From the IMG/VR virus record IMGVR_UViG_3300031974_001837, positions 1-31,061 of that record: a DNA stretch of 31,061 bases, one strand, 5' to 3'. The notes under the pieces are model-generated. The model saw nothing but the letters and a program-made list of their open reading frames with translations. It was not told the origin of the DNA and made no database searches. Numbering within the stretch: the stretch's first letter is position 1; every line of letters starts with the position of its first letter. The translations under genes and the position numbers were made by a program. The DNA comes from a virus. Positions 7,053 to 13,625 of the stretch are shown piece by piece.

Positions 7053-7327
7053 AACACAAAGAACCTAATCCATTAAATGTATTTGATGTGAGGCAGTGTA
7101 TATTTGCACCGCCTCACTTTGAGTATATGAATATACCTATGACTTATAATCTAGAACAGTCAATTATAAAATGGGTTGATAAAAATTTAAAACATAGATT
7201 TTATGTTGGAAAAAATGTATCTTTAGATACAAAAAATAAACTTACAAATGTGTTAACAGTTGGATTTGAAGAGCCAAAAGAAATGAGTTATTTCACTCTA
7301 GCTTGTCCACATTTGAAGTACAAATAA
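7049..7327 (+). CDS. Conserved marine phage protein, function unknown
   Basis: 92 residues from a GTG that overlaps the preceding stop (GTGA), with GAGG upstream. The sequence contains MTYNLEQSIIKWVDKNLKHRFYVGK and ends YFTLACPHLKYK, both of which I recall as conserved in marine T4-like phages. No catalytic motif or membrane segment is seen. Translational coupling to the VWA gene suggests joint expression, not necessarily joint function. Confidence 0.78.
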   Translation: MKHKEPNPLNVFDVRQCIFAPPHFEYMNIPMTYNLEQSIIKWVDKNLKHRFYVGKNVSLDTKNKLTNVLTVGFEEPKEMSYFTLACPHLKYK

Positions 7328-7330
7328 ATA
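7323..7330 (+). promoter_or_regulatory. Possible T4-type late promoter
   Basis: AATAAATA matches TATAAATA at 7 of 8 and overlaps the preceding stop codon. It lies 35 bases before the ATG at 7365. Single motif in AT-rich sequence, so low certainty. Confidence 0.3.
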
Positions 7331-7364
7331 AAGTGCGCATATATACTATTACAAGGAGACAAAT

Positions 7365-7652
7365 ATGAGCGATACAAAAACTTCTGATAAGACTGTTTCG
7401 CAGGCTGATGCTACAGCAGCATTAGAAGGTATGCCAACTGATGCACAACCAGCACCGCAGCCGGCGCCGCAAGAAGCGTCAGGACCAGATCTTACTGTAC
7501 AAGACCTTAATGCACTTAAAAGCATTATTGATGTTGCAAGCCAGCGTGGTGCATTTAAACCTAATGAAATGGTAACTGTTGGCCAAGCATATAACAAATT
7601 AGAAACTTTTTTAGAAGCAGTAGCTAAACAGCAACCTGCACAAGGAGCATAA
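7365..7652 (+). CDS. Conserved phage protein with Pro/Ala-rich segment, function unknown
   Basis: 95 residues, ATG with AAGGAG upstream. Residues 1-40 are low complexity, with a repeated PAPQPAPQ segment, probably disordered. The rest, DLTVQDLNALKSIIDVASQRGAFKPNEMVTVGQ, reads as two helices joined by a loop. From memory the second half is conserved in marine T4-like phages. It is followed after one base by the next gene, so the two form one unit. Role unknown; possibly a virion or assembly component given the late-type promoter. Confidence 0.75.
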   Translation: MSDTKTSDKTVSQADATAALEGMPTDAQPAPQPAPQEASGPDLTVQDLNALKSIIDVASQRGAFKPNEMVTVGQAYNKLETFLEAVAKQQPAQGA

Positions 7653-7653
7653 A

Positions 7654-8265
7654 ATGTTAAAACACGTAGGCCGAATGGCAAAGAATAAAAGGAAAGTAGT
7701 TGTTGCATACAACGTTGTACCGGGTGAGCCCGATAGTGCAGTTGTTGTTACTACAGAAAATTTATCTGCAGATGAACACGATTCGCTAATGAAACTAGTT
7801 GAATCTCCAGCAGGACAAGAGTCTATGGATCTTGCCGAAGCAATGATGCGTACACGTTTACCAGATGGTAAAAATATGCTAGCCGCATTCCATACTACAG
7901 GAAAAATGGCAAAAGTACCCACAACAGAAGTAGAGATGACTCCTAATACACAGACTGCAATTAAATTGAGCGAGATTAACGAAGCAATCGCAGCTCAAAG
8001 AGGTGTCAGTGTTGCAGATCTTGCACAAAAAGGTCCAGGAGGAGTAACTGTACCAGCAAAAGACAATAGTGAACTTACTGTTGATCAAGTTGCAGCCGGA
8101 GTTACATCATCTAACGATGGCGTTTTGTCTGATGCAGATCTAGCAGCTCAATATAGGTCACAAGCTGATGCTATGTTCAAAGAAGCAAAAAGACTTCGCG
8201 AACAGGCAGAAGAGCTAGTGCCTACAAAAAAGAAAGCCAAAGCGAAGACCGAAGAAAGTGCCTAA
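7654..8265 (+). CDS. Conserved phage protein, possibly structural
   Basis: 203 residues, ATG with AAGGAG upstream. The N-terminal half (NKRKVVVAYNVVPGEPDSAVVV, then LVESPAGQESMDLAEAM and LPDGKNMLAAFHTTGKMAKVP) looks like a compact domain. The C-terminal half is Ala/Asp/Lys-rich with a helical KEAKRLREQAEELV and a basic KKKAKAKTEE tail. Related proteins exist in marine T4-like phages as I recall, without a secure function. Its place before a tail-fibre-like gene is compatible with a virion protein. Confidence 0.75.
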   Translation: MLKHVGRMAKNKRKVVVAYNVVPGEPDSAVVVTTENLSADEHDSLMKLVESPAGQESMDLAEAMMRTRLPDGKNMLAAFHTTGKMAKVPTTEVEMTPNTQTAIKLSEINEAIAAQRGVSVADLAQKGPGGVTVPAKDNSELTVDQVAAGVTSSNDGVLSDADLAAQYRSQADAMFKEAKRLREQAEELVPTKKKAKAKTEESA

Positions 8266-8575
8266 GAACAAACTTCCTCCAGAAGTCGTAAAACACTGGC
8301 CGGAAGTTTTTAAAGATATTGAAATCAAGGCAGTTCCTATAGAATACATACACAGTATGAGAGTATATTTCCTAGATGGAAAAATATGGGAAATAGAAAT
8401 GGATAAGCAAAAAGTTGCATCCAAACAGACACTTGATTCTATAGAAAGTAGCTTAGAAACTTTTTTAGCACAGTACGACGAAGAAATCGACCACGTAGAC
8501 TTTAGACTTAACACCTCAAAATTGGTTAAGGATGTGTCTTCTAGGACCAAAAACTTTATGAAAAAAAGAAAGTAG
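8258..8575 (+). CDS. Conserved phage protein, function unknown
   Basis: 105 residues starting at a GTG eight bases inside the previous gene; no better in-frame start exists before conserved sequence begins (LPPEVVKHWPEVF). Blocks seen are IEYIHSMRVYFLDGKIWEI, a beta-hairpin-like phrase, and YDEEIDHVDFRLN, followed by a basic C terminus (KNFMKKRK). I recall similar small proteins in marine T4-like phages. The weak ribosome binding site suggests translation coupled to the upstream gene. Confidence 0.75.
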   Translation: MPKNKLPPEVVKHWPEVFKDIEIKAVPIEYIHSMRVYFLDGKIWEIEMDKQKVASKQTLDSIESSLETFLAQYDEEIDHVDFRLNTSKLVKDVSSRTKNFMKKRK

Positions 8576-8598
8576 ATTATCGGAATATTGAAAAATTG

Positions 8599-8607
8599 TA
8601 TAAATAC
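8599..8607 (+). promoter_or_regulatory. T4-type late promoter
   Basis: TATAAATAC is an exact match to the T4 late -10 element and lies 30 bases upstream of the start of the tail-fibre-like gene, with no -35 hexamer. It fits the late expression expected for a virion protein. Confidence 0.65.
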
Positions 8608-8636
8608 TAGTAATAAGATATTCCAGGAGTATATAA

Positions 8637-9737
8637 ATGGCGTTGCGATTAAGAAGAGGTACTGATGCAGAAAGACTGCAATTAGACGGTGTAAACGGCT
8701 TATTGCCTGCAGAAGGTGAACTACTTTATACAACAGATACAAAGAGATTATATGTAGGCGATGGCGCTACTGCCGGTGGTATTGCTGTTGATACTGGACT
8801 TACTACGTTAAACGCTTCTAGTATTGACGACTTGCTAGACGTAGACACTAGTCAACCACTTAATACTCCTAACAATGGCGATATACTCACGTGGGATAGT
8901 GCAACAACAGTTTGGTCGCCTTCTCCATTGAATATACCATCTGATGTAAACGAACTTACCGATGTCGATAATTTGCTTGTAGGCGGAGGCGGTGGCGGCG
9001 GTGTTGTCGAAGGCTCATATTATAGAATAGGTATTGTAGCAGATGATTCAACTATAATAGTTAACACAGCAACCCAAGATATAAACGCTATCAGAGTAAA
9101 CGCAGACGAAGTTAATGTTACAGGAACTATCACTGGCGATGTAACTGGCGACCTTACTGGTAATACATTAGGTATACATACTGGTTATCAAGTTGGTGAT
9201 ATGACTGGTTCAGTATTTGCAGATGATTCAACACTACTAGTTGACGGTGTAAATAGAATAGTAACAGCTGATGTAGTAGGCGATGTAACAGCTGATCTAG
9301 TAACATCAAATGATATAACATTAGATAAAGCAGGAATACCTACGCTTACACTTACTAATAATCAACCTTCTGTGAACCTTTATGATGGTGATACTCACGG
9401 TGTTTTAGTTTTTAAAACAATAGATACAAACGGTACAAGAACAAGTGGAACATTCGGTGTTGCAGATACAGGATTTGTTTTCACAGCAGGCGATGGCGCT
9501 GGTGGGTTACCTGTTGCCAATAAACTTGCAATTACCCAAGACGGAAAATTTGGTTTAGGAACGACCACACCGTCAGCAACATTAGATGTGCAAGGAGCAA
9601 TTATGCCAGGTGTATATGCAGATGCTGCTGCACGAGATGCAGCAATACCAACTCCCGTTGCAGGTATGATGGTATATGTAACTGATGTTAACAAGCATCA
9701 AGGATACAATGGAACAACTTGGACTGATATGTACTAA
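8637..9737 (+). CDS. Tail-fibre-like structural protein
   Basis: 366 residues. The N terminus (LRLRRGTDAERL, PAEGELLYTTDTKRLYVGDG, residues 5-43) is the short beta domain common at the start of phage tail fibres and host-range proteins. A DDLLDVD / ELTDVDNLL pair follows, then seven consecutive glycines (116-122) as a flexible hinge, then Gly-Thr-Asp repeats (TITGDVTGDLTGN, about 163-175) typical of fibre shafts. The C terminus (GLGTTTPSATLDVQG, then MMVYVTDVNKHQGYNGTTW) resembles fibre tips. No intramolecular chaperone domain is recognised. AGGAG precedes the ATG and an exact late promoter motif lies upstream. It is a likely receptor-binding or accessory fibre protein; the exact virion position is unknown. 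Confidence 0.85.
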   Translation: MALRLRRGTDAERLQLDGVNGLLPAEGELLYTTDTKRLYVGDGATAGGIAVDTGLTTLNASSIDDLLDVDTSQPLNTPNNGDILTWDSATTVWSPSPLNIPSDVNELTDVDNLLVGGGGGGGVVEGSYYRIGIVADDSTIIVNTATQDINAIRVNADEVNVTGTITGDVTGDLTGNTLGIHTGYQVGDMTGSVFADDSTLLVDGVNRIVTADVVGDVTADLVTSNDITLDKAGIPTLTLTNNQPSVNLYDGDTHGVLVFKTIDTNGTRTSGTFGVADTGFVFTAGDGAGGLPVANKLAITQDGKFGLGTTTPSATLDVQGAIMPGVYADAAARDAAIPTPVAGMMVYVTDVNKHQGYNGTTWTDMY

Positions 9738-9760
9738 TTATCAAAACTTGTAAAAAAATT

Positions 9761-9796
9761 AAACTCCTTGCGTAAATACTGCGTAAGGAGTTTTTT
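9761..9796 (+). terminator. Terminator-like hairpin that also holds a late-promoter-like loop and the next ribosome binding site
   Basis: AAACTCCTTGCG (9761-9772) pairs with CGTAAGGAGTTT (9782-9793), a 12-bp stem with one G-U pair, followed by three more T. The 9-base loop TAAATACTG contains a TAAATAC late-promoter-like core, and the right arm contains the AAGGAG ribosome binding site for the ATG at 9798. It could terminate the fibre transcript and also mask the start of the next gene. Confidence 0.65.
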
Positions 9797-9797
9797 A

Positions 9798-10727
9798 ATG
9801 GAAAAAATTAGAGATATAGATAACGCAGGAGGTATTGAAGCAAAGTTTGATTTGTTAAATGCGTCTGATAAAGAACTTAAAGACTTTGTAAAAGCAATAC
9901 CCGAACATCATTTAATTCTATTAAGAGATATTCCAGACGATAAAGAAAAACTTAGAGAAGTTGTAAATCGTATAGGTAAGACATATATACGTCCAGAAGG
10001 ATTATACTTTACTGATCCTGATGCTGTAGAAATTACAAGAGTTACTAATGCAAGAGACGACGAAGGAAATAAAATAGGCTTGTTTGCTGATTTAGAACTT
10101 TGTTGGCATAGTAATGGCACACTAAGAAAAGATGTAAAACAAATCACTCTTATGCTTTATTGTGTTAATCCTGGAGATACAAATTACGGTATTACAGGCT
10201 TTTGTAATATGCGCAAAGCATATGAAGATATTCCAGAAGATATTAAAAAAATTATCGATACTATAGAAGTTAGACATAGTATGAAAGCATTTGCAGGCGA
10301 AGTTCCTTCTGTAGGAAAAAACGACGGTGGGTACAAATTAACTCCAGACGATCCTGAATATGAAATATTTAATGGCTCAAATGTTAACAGTCAGGGTAAT
10401 ACTACATATACTACAGAAACAGAAGGTGTATGGAAGCCACTAGTGTGCAATCATCCTTGGCACGGAAAAAAGGCTCTTTATTTTATACCTAGTGTAATAG
10501 TAGAATGGCGCAGTACAGAATATCCCGACTTTGATAGCGAATGGTTATGGAACTACTTGTATGATCACGCATTCCAAGACAAATACGTTTATAAACATAC
10601 GTGGAAGCCAGGCGATTTTATTTTTAACGATCAGTGGTATGGATTACATAACCGTACAGAAGTAAAAGGTGAAAGATTAATGTGGCGCTTTTGTACGGAC
10701 AATAAAATCATTAACACAGTAGACTAA
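9798..10727 (+). CDS. TauD/TfdA-family Fe(II)/2-oxoglutarate dioxygenase, HxN variant
   Basis: The frame is open from 9768 but ATG 9798 is chosen because AAGGAG (9785-9790) sits correctly before it. The 309-residue product matches the TauD/CsaS-like fold: a LRDIPDD-type N terminus, then WHSNGT, a KPLVCNHPWHGKKALYF block corresponding to the TauD PLVxxHP-G segment, and GLHNRTEVKGERLMWRF at the end. Iron ligands expected are His104, residue 106 and His284, with Arg297 (or Arg293) for 2-oxoglutarate. Residue 106 is Asn, not the usual Asp. TauD enzymes hydroxylate small molecules with O2, Fe(II) and 2-oxoglutarate. The substrate is unknown. The 3' end overlaps the convergent gene by 51 bases. Confidence 0.85.
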   Translation: MEKIRDIDNAGGIEAKFDLLNASDKELKDFVKAIPEHHLILLRDIPDDKEKLREVVNRIGKTYIRPEGLYFTDPDAVEITRVTNARDDEGNKIGLFADLELCWHSNGTLRKDVKQITLMLYCVNPGDTNYGITGFCNMRKAYEDIPEDIKKIIDTIEVRHSMKAFAGEVPSVGKNDGGYKLTPDDPEYEIFNGSNVNSQGNTTYTTETEGVWKPLVCNHPWHGKKALYFIPSVIVEWRSTEYPDFDSEWLWNYLYDHAFQDKYVYKHTWKPGDFIFNDQWYGLHNRTEVKGERLMWRFCTDNKIINTVD

Positions 10728-11276
10728 GTGTATTCTGAATTCAAAAGAAGCATTAACTGCTGTATGCATTTTAGTTGTGTCAATTAGATAGGCCTTTCCT
10801 ATTTCAAACTTACATAATTCATCTTCAACTACCATAAAAGACCCAGGATTAATTTTTATAGGAATGTGCAGTCTTGGAGAATCATCGTAGTGCCAGGACA
10901 ACGATGATTTGTGTCGCATATTCATTATACGGCCACGGCACACATTGTAGTTAGAAACTAGATATTCATTAAGTGTTTCTATTGGTGTACCCTTAAAATA
11001 GTCAGGTGTCAAATTAAAATCTTCTTGTTTAAGCCATTGGTCAATAGGTTTGATTGGAGGCTTTGTCATTGTATTTGGATCAAAGGCATCCCAATCATAA
11101 TTAAAACTTTTAGTAGACTCAACTAACTGTTCCTCAATATCTGTTGTTTCTTTCCTGCACTGTAATGCTAATTGATGTGCATCTTTATCTTTATTAGGAA
11201 ACTTTTTATCTGCAATATCTAATATATAATCAACTAATTCTTTATAATTTATATCTAAATATATTTCTTTAAACAT
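10677..11276 (-). CDS. Aspartyl/asparaginyl-hydroxylase-like 2OG dioxygenase
   Basis: 199 residues from ATG 11276; a TTG one codon upstream is possible, but AGGAG spacing favours the ATG. The C-terminal half is a double-stranded beta-helix 2OG domain: His129-x-Asp131 (SWHYDDSPRLHIPI), distal His171 (TTKMHTAVN) and Arg181 (FEFRIHLVY) for 2-oxoglutarate. The SPRLHIPI and GKAYLIDTTKMH phrases fit the aspartyl/asparaginyl beta-hydroxylase group, which hydroxylates peptides or small molecules. The N-terminal half is helical and unrecognised. It is the last gene of the minus-strand operon and overlaps the opposite-strand TauD-like gene tail to tail. Confidence 0.82.
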   Translation of the reverse strand: MFKEIYLDINYKELVDYILDIADKKFPNKDKDAHQLALQCRKETTDIEEQLVESTKSFNYDWDAFDPNTMTKPPIKPIDQWLKQEDFNLTPDYFKGTPIETLNEYLVSNYNVCRGRIMNMRHKSSLSWHYDDSPRLHIPIKINPGSFMVVEDELCKFEIGKAYLIDTTKMHTAVNASFEFRIHLVYCVNDFIVRTKAPH

Positions 11277-11958
11277 CAACGCACTCCTTTAGTAAAGAAT
11301 ATGAATCAATGTTAAGACCAAAAAAGAATTGGTAAACTTCGTTTTTTACGCAGGCTGCATCGTGTACAGTGCTAGTTTCTATTAAATATAGTCTACCTGC
11401 TTCTACATTTTCACAACGTATCATATCGTTATCTTTTTTATAGCGCAAACTTACGTTATCAGGATCATTCGTTCCCCACAATCTTAAATTTACTGTAGGC
11501 AGTATCACATCAAAATGTGGTAAAAAGTTTGCACCTTCTTTCCAATATAATACACTACTGCGACACATATAAGATTTAATTCTTTCTATTGTATCAAAAC
11601 AAGGTAAATCTAATAGTGCAGTTGGTTCTACAAAATCGCATTCTAATAAACAGTTGTCTGGATTGTCTTTGTTATAATGATCTAAAGGTCCAATACTAAT
11701 ATCGTTATTAGATAATTTTCCGTCATAATTTACTAGAGGCATTCCTTGTCGTATTTCATTAAGTTCAGGCCTATTAGTGCCCCAAGGTAAAAATTTATTT
11801 TTTTCCTGCCACATATCTGCTTCAAACTCTTCTACATCAATTTTGAAAATTGTAGGTACTAAAAAGTCTGTGTGCAATTTCCAATACAATTCTGTATTTA
11901 ATTTACGAGTAGAATTATACTTTGCCCATATCGGATGGTCTGCTGGTTTAGTTGACAT
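11269..11958 (-). CDS. 2OG dioxygenase-like protein, unusual 2-oxoglutarate site
   Basis: 229 residues. The iron-binding motif His148-x-Asp150 (NFLPHFDVILP) and distal His199 (ETSTVHDAACV) are present, with the strand VNLRLWGTND and AGRLYLIETS between them, as in aspartyl-hydroxylase-like proteins. The arginine that normally binds 2-oxoglutarate about 10 residues after the distal His is not seen; NEVYQFFFGLN has Gln there. It is related in layout to the neighbour at 10677 but not closely. The start ATG overlaps the preceding gene by 11 bases. Likely an oxygenase, substrate unknown. Confidence 0.72.
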   Translation of the reverse strand: MSTKPADHPIWAKYNSTRKLNTELYWKLHTDFLVPTIFKIDVEEFEADMWQEKNKFLPWGTNRPELNEIRQGMPLVNYDGKLSNNDISIGPLDHYNKDNPDNCLLECDFVEPTALLDLPCFDTIERIKSYMCRSSVLYWKEGANFLPHFDVILPTVNLRLWGTNDPDNVSLRYKKDNDMIRCENVEAGRLYLIETSTVHDAACVKNEVYQFFFGLNIDSYSLLKECVDV

Positions 11959-12409
11959 TGTATAAACTTTCTATCATTTTCCAATGATCGCTATCTTTAT
12001 TTTGCATTAAATTTTCAAAGCTTTCGTCTATTGGTATTTGTAAATTCATTCTTACAGCACTGTTATTGAATACTGCGTGTTTTGCCTGTGTGTTTAAAAT
12101 TGCAGTGCCAGTGATTTCACCGTCGCTAGTCTGCGCACAAGCATAATTATCTGTTAAAGGATGTATTATTACACTATGCCTACGTAGGCCAATGCCGTCT
12201 GTATGCCAATCTTGTACAGCATCAGGATACATTTTCATTAGAAGTACTCTATCTATACCCCTAAACTCTACTGGTAAGAAGTTAAGAGGACTAGCTATTC
12301 CTGTGTTAGTTGATTTGTGAGTTATAAAATCTGGACTATCAATTAAGGATAAAAAATGTTCTTTTTCGGTATCACTTAAAAAATCAGGAAGTTGATAATA
12401 ACTTTGCAA
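11948..12409 (-). CDS. 2OG-Fe(II) dioxygenase-like protein
   Basis: 153 residues from a TTG codon; AGGAG lies seven bases upstream and no ATG occurs nearby. A compact 2OG domain is visible: His69-x-Asp71 (QDWHTDGIGLRRHSV), distal His111 (TQAKHAVFN) and Arg120 (SAVRMNLQIPI). The short length is close to the bare catalytic core. It overlaps the GNAT gene by 26 bases upstream and the next dioxygenase by 11 bases downstream, so it is part of the same operon. Hydroxylation of a small molecule or a residue is likely; substrate unknown. Confidence 0.78.
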   Translation of the reverse strand: MQSYYQLPDFLSDTEKEHFLSLIDSPDFITHKSTNTGIASPLNFLPVEFRGIDRVLLMKMYPDAVQDWHTDGIGLRRHSVIIHPLTDNYACAQTSDGEITGTAILNTQAKHAVFNNSAVRMNLQIPIDESFENLMQNKDSDHWKMIESLYNVN

Positions 12410-12944
12410 GCGGAAACTCCTTTCTACTCAAAGGATACAATCCTATATTTTGCCAACAAATATCTTCAGTATTAATCTCATTATTGTTTATCAAAACACA
12501 GGTATTGTATTTGTCAGGTAATACTTCGCAATTTAAACCTAGGCTTTTTGCAATTCTAGAATGCCTTTCGACTACACCTTTTCTATTATGCTCGGTACTA
12601 AAAAATGCGTGATCAAATCCCGCTGTTTTACAAAATTCTAATTGCTCTTCTACCATATGAAATGCAAAAGTCTTGCCGTCTATTGTGGGCTGTTGTAAGC
12701 CCGTTGTCCTATACTTTGGGTCTATAGCGAATCTAGTAAGTATACGAGCTACATTTGCGTGTGTGTACTGCTGTACAGCACTACAAGCTACTGTACGACC
12801 TTCTAGTGCTATTATAGACCATACTACATACCTATCTATAGTAGGATCACTATACCAAGACTTATCGTGAGATCTATTTTTATCAACAGCTCTCATATAC
12901 TCTAAAAAATCAATTATTCTAGGATCATCTTTTCCAATAAGCAT
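12384..12944 (-). CDS. GNAT-family acetyltransferase-like protein
   Basis: 186 residues. The central segment VVWSIIALEGRTVACSAVQ followed by ARILTRFAIDPKYRTTGLQQP has the strand-then-acetyl-CoA-loop order of GNAT enzymes, although the canonical R/QxxGxG/A loop is degenerate (YRTTGLQQ). The later segment EFCKTAGFDHAFFSTEHNR fits the family's beta-6 region. GNATs transfer acetyl groups from acetyl-CoA to amines. It sits between two 2OG dioxygenases. The acceptor may be an amino sugar or an amino group of the pathway intermediate, but nothing in the sequence shows it. Confidence 0.65.
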   Translation of the reverse strand: MLIGKDDPRIIDFLEYMRAVDKNRSHDKSWYSDPTIDRYVVWSIIALEGRTVACSAVQQYTHANVARILTRFAIDPKYRTTGLQQPTIDGKTFAFHMVEEQLEFCKTAGFDHAFFSTEHNRKGVVERHSRIAKSLGLNCEVLPDKYNTCVLINNNEINTEDICWQNIGLYPLSRKEFPLAKLLSTS

Positions 12945-13620
12945 CTAATAACTCTTGTCCATCCATATTAAATATTAAATGTGTTCTAGGTGTATCGCCT
13001 TCATTTTTTACCCAATGATTTAAACCTGTATTTGCAAACCAGACATATCCGTCTGCAGGAATATGTACGCCATTAAATATTGCTTTTTCATTTGTTTCAA
13101 TTGCTATATGAAAACGAGTGCTAAAAGTTGGATCAAAATCTCTATGAGGTTTGATTTCTTCGCCTGGTAGTAGTTTGGCAAGACCTACCCTAGTCAAGTT
13201 AGGTCCTAATGTAGAACAAACTTCTTTCAAATATTCTGGTATATCGTCGTGTAGTATATTATATGCACGTTGATCTAATTCTTTAGATCCTCCTAAAAAT
13301 TGTTTATCCCAAATAGAACCGCTATTTCTATTTTCTCTAATTTCGTAATTTGGATTAAAATGAGTTAGCGACAATTGTTGGTATCCTATCTCAGTATGCT
13401 GTTTACCATCAGCATCAATTTCTTCGTTTGTTTTATTATAGGCAACCTTACTTAATCTTTTACCCCATTTCTGCCTCAACGGTTCTAACTCTCCGTTTAT
13501 ACAAGCATTCCAATCTTTACCTTCAACTTCTTTGACTGCTTTACGAAGTTGGTCAATGTCGAATTGTAAATCTAATTTGATTAAATCAGGCAGTTCTTTT
13601 CTATTTTTCCATTTACTCAT
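12925..13620 (-). CDS. Aspartyl/asparaginyl beta-hydroxylase family dioxygenase
   Basis: 231 residues. This is the clearest aspartyl/asparaginyl-hydroxylase-type member of the set: LLPGEEIKPHRDFDP holds His159-x-Asp161, followed by RFHIAIETNEKAIF, then WFANTGLNHWVKNEG with His202 and PRTHLIFNM with Arg212 for 2-oxoglutarate. The GEEIKPHRD and NTGxxHxVxN phrases are family signatures. The N-terminal 100 residues are Lys/Glu-rich and unrecognised. The start ATG lies five bases after the stop of the B12-type radical-SAM gene upstream, so the two are in one operon. Confidence 0.85.
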   Translation of the reverse strand: MSKWKNRKELPDLIKLDLQFDIDQLRKAVKEVEGKDWNACINGELEPLRQKWGKRLSKVAYNKTNEEIDADGKQHTEIGYQQLSLTHFNPNYEIRENRNSGSIWDKQFLGGSKELDQRAYNILHDDIPEYLKEVCSTLGPNLTRVGLAKLLPGEEIKPHRDFDPTFSTRFHIAIETNEKAIFNGVHIPADGYVWFANTGLNHWVKNEGDTPRTHLIFNMDGQELLDAYWKR

Positions 13621-13625
13621 ATCTG

